Assembly (NCBI RefSeq): GCF_009469605.1
Contig: NZ_SSXU01000001.1
Span: 483,113 to 547,112, forward strand
Source: Zoogloea sp. 1C4
Lineage (GTDB): Bacteria; Pseudomonadota; Gammaproteobacteria; Burkholderiales; Rhodocyclaceae
DNA: 64,000 nucleotides
Reading direction: 5' to 3'
Shown here: piece after piece, positions 28,270-36,991 of the stretch
Position numbering within the stretch: position 1 is the stretch's first letter
How the letters are laid out: every line of letters begins with the position of its first letter
The notes under the pieces: generated by a model
The model's database searches: none
What the model saw: only the letters and a program-made list of their open reading frames with translations
What the model was told of the DNA's origin: nothing
Translations under genes and position numbers: made by a program

Positions 28270-30453
28270 TTGAACCTCGCAGACCCCATTCCCGAAGCGC
28301 ACCAGGCTCCGTCCATCGACAGCCCACTGGCCTGCCTCGCAGCCATCGCCGGCCACCACGGCTTCTCAACCAGCGTCGAACAGATCCGCCGCGAGCACCT
28401 CGCCAACGACGCGCCATTCCCCACGCCCCCGGACGCCCTCGTCCCCGCCGCCCGCGCGCTGGGGCTCAAGGCCCGCAGCCAGCAGCTCGACTTCGCCGAT
28501 CTGGCGGCACTGCAGGAAACCTTCCCCGCGATCGCCGTACTCCGGAACGGCAACTGCGTCGTGCTGGTCGGGCTGCGCGACACGGCCGACGGCCCGGCGG
28601 TCGCCGTGCTCGACCCCACGGCAACGCCTGCCAACGCCATCCTGCTCATCGGCGGCGCGCGCTTCCAGGAGGCCTGGAGCGGCGAGCTTGTGTTGCTCAA
28701 GCGCAGCTACCCCGTTCTCGACGAAAAACAGCCCTTCGGCCTGCGCTGGTTCATCCCCGAACTCTTCCGCCAGCGCACCTTTCTGCGCGACGTTGCCGTT
28801 GCCGCCATCGTGCTCCATGTGCTGGCGCTGGCGATGCCGGTGTTCACCCAGCTGGTGATCGACAAGGTGATCGTCCATGAGGGCCGCTCCACCCTCTACG
28901 TGCTCACCGGAGGCGTGATCCTCGCCCTGCTGTTCGAGGCCGTGTTCTCCTACCTGCGGCAATACTTCATGCTCGCCGCCACCAATCGGGTCGACATCCG
29001 CCTCGCCCAGAAAACCTTCAGCCACCTGCTGCGCCTGCCCATCACCTTCTTCGAGACCGGCACCGCGGGCGTCATCACCCGGCACATGCAGCAGGCCGAG
29101 AAAATCCGCCAGTTCCTCACCGGGCGACTGTTCTCGACGATCCTCGACGCCTCGATCCTGGTCATCCTGCTGCCGATCCTGTTCTTCTACTCCGGGCTGC
29201 TGGCAGCCATCGTGCTGGCTTTCGCGGCCGCCATCGGCGGCGTCGTGTTTGCCCTGGTGCCCACCTTCCGCAACCGCCTGCAGGCCCTTTACAACGCCGA
29301 GGCCGAGCGCCAGTCGATCCTTGTCGAGTCCATCCAGGGCATGCGCACCATCAAGTCGCTGGCGATGGAACCCCAGCGCCGCAAGGAATGGGAGAACCGC
29401 TCCGCCCGGGCGGTCGACATGCATTTCCGGGTCGGGAAGATCTCGATGGCGGCACACACCGCCATGAGCTTTCTCGAGAAACTGATGACCGTCACCCTCA
29501 TCGGCGTGGGCGCGCATCTGGTCTTTGACCAGAGCCTGTCGGTGGGCGCCCTGATCGCCTTCCAGATGCTCTCCGGGCGGGTCGTCGCGCCGCTGGTGCA
29601 GATCGTCGCGCTGGTCCACGAATACCAGGAGACCGCCCTGTCGGTGCGGATGCTGGGCGAGATCATGAACCGGCCGGTCGAGGGCCTGCGCGAGTCCGGC
29701 GGGCTGGAACCCACCCTCGCCGGCAAGATCGAGTTCGACAACGTCACCTTCCGCTACGCCGCCGGTGGCCCGCCGGCCCTCGACCGCCTGAGCTTCACCC
29801 TGCCCGCCGGCAAGGTGCTGGGCATCGTCGGGCGCAGCGGCTCGGGCAAGACCACCCTCACCCGCCTCATGCAGGGCCTCTACCCGATCCAGGAAGGGGT
29901 GATCCGCTTCGACGGCATCGACGTGCGCGAGATCGACCTCACCCACCTGCGTCGCCAGATCGGCATCGTGCTCCAGGACAACTTCCTGTTCCGCGGCAGC
30001 GTCCGGCAGAACCTTGCCGTCACCAAGCCCGACGCCCGCTTCGAGGAGATCGTCGAGGCCGCCCGCCTGGCCGGCGCCGACGAGTTCATCGAGCGCCTGC
30101 CCCAGGGCTACGACACCCTGCTCGACGAGAACGGCGCCAACCTCTCCGGCGGCCAGAAGCAGCGGCTCGCCATCGCCCGCGCACTGCTGCCCCGGCCGCG
30201 CATCCTGATCCTCGACGAGGCTGCCAGCGCCCTCGACCCGGAATCCGAGGCGATCTTCCTGGGCAACCTGGCCAATCTGGTCGAAGGCCGCACGGTGATC
30301 ATCGTCTCCCACCGCCTGTCGACCCTCACCCGAGCCGACGCGATCATGGTCCTCAACCGGGGCGTCATCGCCGACGCCGGCCCCCACGATGCCCTGCTCC
30401 AGCGCTGCGCCATCTACGCCCAGCTCTGGCAACAACAAACCCGTCACCTCTGA
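28270..30453 (+). CDS. Type I secretion ABC transporter (HlyB/LapB type)
   Basis: Inner-membrane ATPase of a type I secretion system, 727 residues. The N-terminus (about 15-140) is a C39-peptidase-like domain. The position normally holding the catalytic His (HxVVL) is here GNCVVLVG, so it should be a non-proteolytic substrate-docking domain as in HlyB. Transmembrane helices span about 165-445. The nucleotide-binding domain has Walker A GRSGSGKTT, signature LSGGQKQR and Walker B ILILDEA. It is read from a TTG with only a weak upstream Shine-Dalgarno sequence. The HlyD gene starts 2 bp after its stop. No outer-membrane TolC gene is in the window. Confidence 0.94.
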   Translation: MNLADPIPEAHQAPSIDSPLACLAAIAGHHGFSTSVEQIRREHLANDAPFPTPPDALVPAARALGLKARSQQLDFADLAALQETFPAIAVLRNGNCVVLVGLRDTADGPAVAVLDPTATPANAILLIGGARFQEAWSGELVLLKRSYPVLDEKQPFGLRWFIPELFRQRTFLRDVAVAAIVLHVLALAMPVFTQLVIDKVIVHEGRSTLYVLTGGVILALLFEAVFSYLRQYFMLAATNRVDIRLAQKTFSHLLRLPITFFETGTAGVITRHMQQAEKIRQFLTGRLFSTILDASILVILLPILFFYSGLLAAIVLAFAAAIGGVVFALVPTFRNRLQALYNAEAERQSILVESIQGMRTIKSLAMEPQRRKEWENRSARAVDMHFRVGKISMAAHTAMSFLEKLMTVTLIGVGAHLVFDQSLSVGALIAFQMLSGRVVAPLVQIVALVHEYQETALSVRMLGEIMNRPVEGLRESGGLEPTLAGKIEFDNVTFRYAAGGPPALDRLSFTLPAGKVLGIVGRSGSGKTTLTRLMQGLYPIQEGVIRFDGIDVREIDLTHLRRQIGIVLQDNFLFRGSVRQNLAVTKPDARFEEIVEAARLAGADEFIERLPQGYDTLLDENGANLSGGQKQRLAIARALLPRPRILILDEAASALDPESEAIFLGNLANLVEGRTVIIVSHRLSTLTRADAIMVLNRGVIADAGPHDALLQRCAIYAQLWQQQTRHL

Positions 30454-30455
30454 GC

Positions 30456-31787
30456 ATGTCCTCCGACCCGAAAATCCGGCGTCTGCTGGCCGACTTCCTC
30501 CCCGACGCCCAAGCCATCGAACACCAGGCGCCCCCCCTTGGCGCCCGCATCACCCTGTACGCCCTGCTGGCGCTGGTGCTCACGGCCCTCCTGTGGGCCA
30601 CCTTCGCCCAGATCGACAAGCTCGTCATCGGCCGCGGTCGCCTCGTCACCCCGCTGCCCAACATCGTCGTCCAACCCCTCGAACAAGCCATCCTCAAGAC
30701 CATCCAGGTGCGCGTCGGGCAGACCGTCCGCAAGGGCGCCGTCCTCGCCACCCTCGACCCCACCTTCGCCGAAGCCGACGCCAGCCAGCTTGGCGCCCGC
30801 AGCGACAGCCTGGGCATGCGCGCCCGGCGCCTCGAGGCCGAACTCCAGGGCCGCACCCCGATCGACGCTGGCGGCGCCCACAGCCAGCAGCAGGTCCAGA
30901 CGCGCCTGATGGCCGAACGCCAGGCCACCTACGCCGCCCGCATGCGCCAGTTCGACGAATCCATCGCCCGTCTGCGCGCCGCCCAAGCGACCAACCGCCA
31001 GGATCAGGCCACCCTCGCCGAGCGGGTCCAGAGCCTCGCCGAGCTCGAAGCCATGCAGGCCGAGCTGCAGACCCGCCAGTTCGGCTCCCGCGCCAGGGTG
31101 CTCGAAGTCCGCGAACGCAAGCTGGAGGTCGAGCGCGACCGGGCCACGGCGGTAAACCGCGCAGAGGAGATCCGCCGCGAGATTGCCGCTACCGAAGCCG
31201 AGCGGACCGCCTTCGGTCGCAACTGGCGGCAGGAATCCCTCGAAAAACTTTCCGCCGCGGTTCAGGAACGGGACGAAGTGGCCGAACAGCTGGCCAAAGC
31301 CCGCCGTCGCACCGACCTCGTCAGCCTCACCGCCCCCGAGGACGCCGTCGTCCTCGAGATCGGCAAGAAATCGGTCGGGTCGGTGCTTCGCGAGGCCGAG
31401 CCGCTTTTCGTGCTGGTGCCCCTCAATGCGCCGCTGGAAGCCGAGGTCGAAGTCGCGCCGGCGGACGTGGGCATGCTCAGGGTAGGCGATGCCGTGCGCG
31501 TCAAGATCGACACCTACCCCTTCCAGAAGCACGGCACCATCCGCGGCAAGGTGCTGCACATCAGCCCCGACACCTTCACCCGCCAGGGCCCCGTCGGCAC
31601 CGACAGCGCCTACTATCTCGCCCGGGTGGGCCTCGACGACACCCGGCTCGACGGCGTCCCGACACCCACCCTGTTGCTGCCCGGAATGACGCTCGCCGGC
31701 GAGATCATCACCGGCCAGCGCTCGGTGATTTCGTTCTTCCTCTACCCGCTGATCCGCGTGCTCGACGAATCACTCCGCGAGCGCTGA
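30456..31787 (+). CDS. HlyD-type periplasmic adaptor of type I secretion
   Basis: Membrane-fusion protein linking the ABC exporter to an outer-membrane TolC-like channel. The 443-residue product has one N-terminal transmembrane segment (about 28-48, TLYALLALVLTALLWATFA), a biotinyl-lipoyl-like half motif (LPNIVVQPLEQAILKTIQV), a long alpha-helical hairpin (about 110-270, rich in Arg/Glu/Ala), and a C-terminal beta-barrel part with LLPGMTLAGEIITGQRSV, the hallmark of HlyD proteins. It follows the ABC gene by 2 bp and completes the exoprotein-ABC-adaptor operon. Confidence 0.94.
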   Translation: MSSDPKIRRLLADFLPDAQAIEHQAPPLGARITLYALLALVLTALLWATFAQIDKLVIGRGRLVTPLPNIVVQPLEQAILKTIQVRVGQTVRKGAVLATLDPTFAEADASQLGARSDSLGMRARRLEAELQGRTPIDAGGAHSQQQVQTRLMAERQATYAARMRQFDESIARLRAAQATNRQDQATLAERVQSLAELEAMQAELQTRQFGSRARVLEVRERKLEVERDRATAVNRAEEIRREIAATEAERTAFGRNWRQESLEKLSAAVQERDEVAEQLAKARRRTDLVSLTAPEDAVVLEIGKKSVGSVLREAEPLFVLVPLNAPLEAEVEVAPADVGMLRVGDAVRVKIDTYPFQKHGTIRGKVLHISPDTFTRQGPVGTDSAYYLARVGLDDTRLDGVPTPTLLLPGMTLAGEIITGQRSVISFFLYPLIRVLDESLRER

Positions 31788-32162
31788 GTCAATGATCCGG
31801 GCCGTTGCCTGCCCGGCGAAGTTGCGGATGCGGGCCTCATCAAACCGCCTGCTCTCCTTCCGGCGGCATCGTCATCGCCTGTCAGCGGCGGCGGCCGTAG
31901 CGCCAGTAGCGGATGCCGGGGTGCTGCCCCGGCGGGCGCTGACGAGGGCCCATACGACTGCGGGCTGATCGTTGGCCAGGGTGCGGACGCCAGCGGCACC
32001 GCCACGCTCAACCTGAGCCGCTATCGCACCGCCTCGCCGTCGAAGGTGGAAGTCACCATCAAGAACGACGCCATGAAGCCCGGCGCCCCGCCGCCGCATG
32101 CCGAGCGGGGCGTTTCTGCTTGCAGCGGCTACAATCCGCCCCTGCCGAACAGGAAGCCGCCG
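31788..32162 (+). other. Gap before mutL with a possible gene remnant
   Basis: This 375-bp stretch has no complete gene. From about 31914 to 32090 a frame, open through into mutL, reads like the end of a protein (YDCGLIVGQGADASG, then TATLNLSRYRTASPSKVEVT, then IKNDAMK). It has no start codon with a ribosome-binding site and no stop before mutL, so it could be a decayed 3' fragment or chance. The region 31788-31910 shows nothing recognisable. Confidence 0.3.
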
Positions 32163-33980
32163 ATGCCCATCCACCGCCTCTCCGAACACCTCATCAACCA
32201 GATCGCCGCCGGCGAGGTGGTCGAACGCCCCGCCTCGGTGCTCAAGGAAGTGCTCGAAAACGCCATGGACGCCGGCTCGACGGTGGTGGACGTGCAGCTC
32301 GAACAAGGCGGCGTGCGGCGCATCCGGGTGGCCGACGACGGCTGCGGCATCCCCAAGGACGAGCTCCCGCTGGCCCTCGAGCGCCACGCCACCAGCAAGA
32401 TCGCCAGCCTCGACGACCTGGAAAACGTCGGCACGATGGGTTTTCGCGGCGAGGCCCTGGCCGCCATCGCGGCGGTGTCTCGGATGAGCATCACCAGCCG
32501 CTTCGAGGGCGCCAGCCACGCCTGGCGCATCGACGCCGACCCGCGCGAGCTCGCCCCCGCCGCCCTCAACCACGGCACCGTGGTGGATGTGGCCGACCTG
32601 TATTTCAACACCCCGGCCCGGCGCAAGTTCCTCAAGAGCGAAGGCACCGAGTTCGCCCACTGCGACGACGTGTTCCGCCGCATCGCGCTGGCCCGGCCCG
32701 ACGTGGCGATGCAGCTCACCCACAACGGCCGGGTGAGCCTGCGCCTTGCCGCCGGCCGCCGCGAGGCCCGCGTCCGCGCGCTGCTGGGCGACGATTTCGT
32801 CGGCGCCGCCCGCAGCATCGAGGCCGAATCGGGCCTGCTGCGCCTCACCGGCTTCGCCAGCCTGCCCGCGTATTCGCGCAGCAGCCGCGACGCCCAGTTC
32901 TTCTACGTGAACGGCCGCTTCGTGCGCGACAAGCTGGTCACCCACGCCATCCGCGAGGCCTACGCCGACATCCTCCACGGCAGCCGCCACCCGGCCTACG
33001 TGCTGTTCCTGGAACTCGACCCGTTCGGGGTGGACGTCAACGTGCACCCCGCGAAGATCGAGGTGCGCTTCCGGGATTCCCGTGCGGTGCACCAGTTCGT
33101 CTACCACGCCCTCAACCGCGCGCTGGCCGCCTCTGGCGCCGCCCAGGCCGGCGAATCCGCCGCCGTCAGCGACATCCCGCAGGCCCAGCCCACGGCTGCA
33201 GCGCAAACCGCCCATCACTTCCCGCCGCCCCAGCAGGGCCGGCTGGCGATGGAGCCGGCGTCCCGCGCCTACTTCGACTTCGCCGCCTCGGCCCGCCCCG
33301 CCGACGCCCCGGCCCCCGGCTTTGCCGCCACCGCCTTCGCCCCGCGCTCCGGCCCGACCACGTCGCCCGCCCCGGCCCCGATGCCCGCCGGCGACCTCGC
33401 CCCGCCCCTCGGCTACGCGGTCGCCCAGCTCCACGGCGTGTACATCCTGGCCCAGAATGAAACCGGCCTCATCGTGGTGGACATGCACGCCGCCCACGAA
33501 CGCATCCTCTACGAACGCCTCAAGACCGTCCTCGACGGCACCCCCGGCGTCCAGCGCCTGCTGATCCCCGCCGTCTTCGGCGTCGGCGTCAAGGACATGG
33601 CCACCGCCGAAGAGCACGCCGAACTGCTGGAGCGCATGGGCTTCGAGATCGGGCCCGCCGGCCCCACCGAGCTCGCCGTGCGCAGCGTACCGGCCCTCCT
33701 CGCCCGCGCCCCGGTGGCCGAGCTGCTGCGCGCCCTGCTCGCCGAGCTGCGCGACTACCCCGCCACCGAAGTCGTCACCGCCCGCCGCAACGAGCTCCTC
33801 GCCACCATGGCCTGCCACGGCGCCGTACGCGCCAACCGCAACCTCACCCTGCCCGAGATGAACGCCCTGCTGCGCGAAATGGAAGCCACCGAACGCGCCG
33901 ACCAGTGCAACCACGGCCGCCCCACCTGGACGCAACTCTCCATGGCCGACCTGGACAAACTGTTCCTGCGCGGTCGCTGA
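32163..33980 (+). CDS. mutL: DNA mismatch repair protein MutL
   Basis: GHKL ATPase that couples mismatch recognition by MutS to strand incision. The 605-residue protein has the ATP-binding motifs VLKEVLENAMDAGST, DDGCGIPKDELP, ATSKI and GFRGEALAAIAAVS (about 20-105), a transducer domain to about 330, a Pro/Ala-rich linker (about 340-420) and a C-terminal dimerisation domain. DMHAAHERILYE at Asp440 matches the endonuclease motif DQHAxxExxxxE with Met for Gln, so intrinsic nicking activity is possible. The ATG at 32163 with AGGA upstream is chosen over the longer open frame. rRNA pseudouridine synthase genes follow. Confidence 0.95.
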   Translation: MPIHRLSEHLINQIAAGEVVERPASVLKEVLENAMDAGSTVVDVQLEQGGVRRIRVADDGCGIPKDELPLALERHATSKIASLDDLENVGTMGFRGEALAAIAAVSRMSITSRFEGASHAWRIDADPRELAPAALNHGTVVDVADLYFNTPARRKFLKSEGTEFAHCDDVFRRIALARPDVAMQLTHNGRVSLRLAAGRREARVRALLGDDFVGAARSIEAESGLLRLTGFASLPAYSRSSRDAQFFYVNGRFVRDKLVTHAIREAYADILHGSRHPAYVLFLELDPFGVDVNVHPAKIEVRFRDSRAVHQFVYHALNRALAASGAAQAGESAAVSDIPQAQPTAAAQTAHHFPPPQQGRLAMEPASRAYFDFAASARPADAPAPGFAATAFAPRSGPTTSPAPAPMPAGDLAPPLGYAVAQLHGVYILAQNETGLIVVDMHAAHERILYERLKTVLDGTPGVQRLLIPAVFGVGVKDMATAEEHAELLERMGFEIGPAGPTELAVRSVPALLARAPVAELLRALLAELRDYPATEVVTARRNELLATMACHGAVRANRNLTLPEMNALLREMEATERADQCNHGRPTWTQLSMADLDKLFLRGR

Positions 33981-34062
33981 CACATCCAGCGAAACATCTG
34001 CGGTTGCCCTCCCCCGCCGGGGCGGCGACAATATCGGGTTGATCCTGAAATCCGCTCTTCCC

Positions 34063-34782
34063 GTGAAACTCGAACGCATCCTCCAGAACCAGGGCTTCGG
34101 CAGCCGCCGCCAGTGCCGGCAGCTCGTCGAACTCGGCGAAGTCCGCATCAACGGCGAAATCGTCGATGACCCGGGCGCCGAAATCCCCACCGCCGGCCTT
34201 GTCTATGAGATCGAGGGCGAAGCCTGGACTTACCGCGAGACGACCTACCTCGCCCTCTACAAGCCAGCCGGCTTCGAGTGCTCCCACGAACCCAAGCACC
34301 ACCGGGGCGTGTATTCGCTGCTGCCCCATCCGCTGGTGGTGCGCAACGTGCAGAGCGTCGGCCGGCTCGACGTGGATACCACCGGCCTGCTGCTGTTCTC
34401 CGACGACGGCGCCTTCATCCACAACCTGTCGTCCCCCAAGAAGCACGTGCCCAAGATCTACCGCGCCGAACTGGCCGAAGATGGCACCGACGCCCTCGTC
34501 GAACGCCTCCTCGCCGGCGTCAGCCTGATCGACGAGCCCCAGCCGGTGAAGGCCCTCACCGCCCGCCTGCTGGCCCCGCGCACCCTCGAAATGTCCATCG
34601 ACCTGGGCAAGTACCACGTCGTCAAACGCATGATCGCCGCCGCCGGCAACCACGTGGACAAACTCCACCGCCACGGCTTCGGCGGCCTCGCGCTGGGCGA
34701 AGGCGTCCTCGCCGGCCTAGCCGAAGGCGAATGGGTCTACCTCGAAGCGGCCGACCTCCAACAACTGCATCCCGCTGCCTGA
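34063..34782 (+). CDS. rsuA: RsuA-family rRNA pseudouridine synthase
   Basis: Predicted 16S rRNA uridine-516 pseudouridine synthase, about 239 residues. An N-terminal S4 RNA-binding domain ([20 protein letters not shown], about 1-55) is followed by the RsuA/RluB/E/F catalytic domain with the nucleophilic Asp in [16 protein letters not shown] and the KIYRAEL strand. The GTG at 34063 is chosen because it matches where the S4 domain starts; a TTG at 34039 in the same frame is possible, and neither has a good ribosome-binding site. A second pseudouridine synthase gene follows by 11 bp. Confidence 0.85.
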   Translation: MKLERILQNQGFGSRRQCRQLVELGEVRINGEIVDDPGAEIPTAGLVYEIEGEAWTYRETTYLALYKPAGFECSHEPKHHRGVYSLLPHPLVVRNVQSVGRLDVDTTGLLLFSDDGAFIHNLSSPKKHVPKIYRAELAEDGTDALVERLLAGVSLIDEPQPVKALTARLLAPRTLEMSIDLGKYHVVKRMIAAAGNHVDKLHRHGFGGLALGEGVLAGLAEGEWVYLEAADLQQLHPAA

Positions 34783-34793
34783 AAGGGCCCGCC

Positions 34794-36296
34794 ATGACCG
34801 ATACGCCCCGCCGCCGCGCGCCCCTGCCCACTTCCGAAGGCACGCTCAAGCTCAAACCGCGCACCGCCGCCCCCGCCACCCACAGCGCCGACGCCGATCC
34901 CGCCCCGGCCAAACGCGGCGGCGGCAACGACTGGCGCAAGCGCAGCAAGGCCTCCTACCCGGACCAGGCCAACGCCGAGCCGCCCCGCCGCAGCCGCGCC
35001 GACGACGCCCGCCCGCCCCGCGACGACAGGCCCCGCGACGATCGCCCCCCGCGCCCGGCCGGCGACCGCCCGGCACGTCCCTTCGGTGACCGCCCCGCCC
35101 GCCCCTACGGCGAGCGCAGCGCCGACGACCGCGGCCCGCGTCGCGACGACAGCCGCCCGCCCCGCACCGGCGACGACCGGCCCCCGCGCCCCTACGGCGA
35201 CAAGCCCCGCGGCTTTGGCGACCGCCCGGCACGTCCTTCCGGTGACCGCCCCGCCCGCCCCTACGGCGAGCGCCGCGCCGACGACCGCGGCCCGCGCCGT
35301 GACGACAACCGCCCGCCCCGCACCGGCGACGACCGGCCCCCGCGCCCCTACGGCGACAAGCCCCGTGGCTTTGGAGACCGCCCGGCACGTCCTTCCGGTG
35401 ATCGCCCCGCCCGCCCCTACGGCGACAAGCCCCGTGGCTTTGGCGACCGCCCCCAAGGAGAGCGCAGCGCCGAACGTCCGGCCACCGATCGCCCGCCGCG
35501 CCACGAACGCAAGCAATGGACCGGCGAACCGCGTCCCGCGCCGCAACCCTCGCCGCTGCGCGACGACGGTTCGATCCGTCTCTCCAAGCGCATGACCGAG
35601 CTGGGCCTGTGCTCCCGCCGCGAGGCCGACGAGTACATCGAGAAGGGCTGGGTTCGCGTGGATGGCCGCGTAGTGAGCGAGCTGGGTTCGCGGGTGCATC
35701 CGGGCCAGGTGGTCGAGCTCGACCGCCGCGGCCAGACCGCCCAGGACCGCCGCGTGACGATCCTCCTCAACAAGCCGGTGGGCTACGTCTCCGGTCAGGC
35801 CGAAGACGGCTACGAGCCGGCCAGCGTGCTGATCACCGCCGAGAACCGCTGGGCTGAAGACCCGTCCGAAACCCGCTATCTGCACAGCCACCACCGGGGC
35901 CTCGCGCCCGCCGGCCGGCTCGACATCGACTCCATCGGCCTGCTGGTGTTCACCCAGGACGGGCGGATCGCCCGGGCGCTGATCGGCGACGATTCGAGCA
36001 TCGAGAAGGAATACCACGTGCGCGTCGAAGGCACGCTGTCGGACGAGGGCCTCAAGCTGCTCAACCACGGCCTGTCCCTCGATGGCGAGGCGCTGCGCCC
36101 GGCCAAGGTCAGCTGGCTCAACGAAGACCAGCTGCGCTTCGTGCTGCGCGAAGGCAAGAAGCGCCAGATCCGCCGGATGTGCGAACTTGTCGGCCTGAAG
36201 GTCGTCGGACTCAAGCGGGTGCGCATCGGCCGGGTGATGCTGGGCCATCTGCCGCCGGGCCAATGGCGCTACCTCGGTGCCGACGAACTGTTCTAG
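34794..36296 (+). CDS. RluF/RluB-type 23S rRNA pseudouridine synthase with long Arg/Pro repeat extension
   Basis: The C-terminal ~250 residues are a complete synthase: S4 domain ([20 protein letters not shown]), catalytic [17 protein letters not shown], and a tail with [20 protein letters not shown] and [11 protein letters not shown] that is closest to RluF. The first ~240 residues are a low-complexity, highly charged Arg/Pro/Asp/Gly region with repeated [15 protein letters not shown] and [15 protein letters not shown] elements. E. coli RluF lacks such an N-terminal extension. It is likely disordered and RNA-binding or phase-separating, as RGG-like tails in DEAD-box helicases are. The ATG at 34794 is directly after the rsuA-like gene, so the pair is an operon. 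Confidence 0.88.
   Translation: MTDTPRRRAPLPTSEGTLKLKPRTAAPATHSADADPAPAKRGGGNDWRKRSKASYPDQANAEPPRRSRADDARPPRDDRPRDDRPPRPAGDRPARPFGDRPARPYGERSADDRGPRRDDSRPPRTGDDRPPRPYGDKPRGFGDRPARPSGDRPARPYGERRADDRGPRRDDNRPPRTGDDRPPRPYGDKPRGFGDRPARPSGDRPARPYGDKPRGFGDRPQGERSAERPATDRPPRHERKQWTGEPRPAPQPSPLRDDGSIRLSKRMTELGLCSRREADEYIEKGWVRVDGRVVSELGSRVHPGQVVELDRRGQTAQDRRVTILLNKPVGYVSGQAEDGYEPASVLITAENRWAEDPSETRYLHSHHRGLAPAGRLDIDSIGLLVFTQDGRIARALIGDDSSIEKEYHVRVEGTLSDEGLKLLNHGLSLDGEALRPAKVSWLNEDQLRFVLREGKKRQIRRMCELVGLKVVGLKRVRIGRVMLGHLPPGQWRYLGADELF
35061..35460 (+). repeat. 156-bp tandem repeat inside the RluF-like gene
   Basis: A 156-bp (52-codon) unit starts at 35061 and again at 35217, with a third, internally shortened copy from 35373. 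Copies differ by few bases. Being in frame, changes in copy number would alter only the length of the disordered extension. Confidence 0.85.
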
Positions 36297-36321
36297 AATA
36301 CCCACATCGCATCAAACTCCC

Positions 36322-36897
36322 ATGAAACCATGTGCGTTCCTCCGGCAGGCAGTCTGCTCGCTCCTATTCGGCCTGGCCGCGGCAGGCGCCTGCGCCGAGG
36401 ACAAGCTCTACGAGGGCATGCTGCTGCCCGAGGATTTCGCCGGGCCGATCACCGTCACCGTCGAACTGCGCGACCTTCACGGCGTGCTGGTCGGCCGGGT
36501 CAAGGCCAGCCCGCCGATCTCGGCGGTCGGGCAGATCAGCTCCGGCGAGATGATGGGCGACAAGTGCGACTTCACCGTGCCATTCACCTCATCGATGGTG
36601 CTGCGTTTCGTGGGAACCTGCTCCACGAGCATGTTCGAGGGCCGCTACACCCAGGCTGGCCGGCGGGACGCCAGCTCCCGGGGTACCTTCCGGCTGATGC
36701 GCAAGGAGCCCGACAAGGACGAAGACACCCGCGAGGCCCTGCGCACGCCGGTCCCCACAGGTTCGCTCACCGAGTGCATCACCGCCAACACGCGCTGCCT
36801 CGGTGCCTGCCCCAAGGGCGACTACAACACCGAGTTCCTGTGCTCGAACCGCTGCCGTACCAAGTACAAGGCCTGCAAGAAGGCGGTCAGCCCATAA
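36322..36897 (+). CDS. Secreted Cys-rich hypothetical protein
   Basis: Unrecognised protein of 191 residues. It has a clear signal peptide (FLRQAVCSLLFGLAAAGACA, cleavage before EDK), a beta-rich middle (LYEGMLLPEDFAGPITVTVE), and a short Cys-rich C-terminus with six cysteines (about 147-185: LTECITAN, RCLGACPKG, FLCSNRCRTKYKACKK), suggesting a disulfide-bonded periplasmic or secreted domain. The ATG at 36322 is chosen as it begins the signal peptide. It is followed by a c-di-GMP-type response regulator 95 bp downstream on the same strand. No function can be assigned. Confidence 0.75.
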   Translation: MKPCAFLRQAVCSLLFGLAAAGACAEDKLYEGMLLPEDFAGPITVTVELRDLHGVLVGRVKASPPISAVGQISSGEMMGDKCDFTVPFTSSMVLRFVGTCSTSMFEGRYTQAGRRDASSRGTFRLMRKEPDKDEDTREALRTPVPTGSLTECITANTRCLGACPKGDYNTEFLCSNRCRTKYKACKKAVSP

Positions 36898-36991
36898 CGG
36901 GCAAGGCCGGCAGGCTCACCCGGAAACTAAACTCATCGTCGCGCAGTCCGTCAATCCTGGCTATAACCATCATGGCAACATGGGAGGCGTA

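Noticed and set aside
28366..30447. 693-codon minus-strand frame antisense to the ABC exporter
   Set aside because: No recognisable domain; exporter motifs are unambiguous on the other strand.
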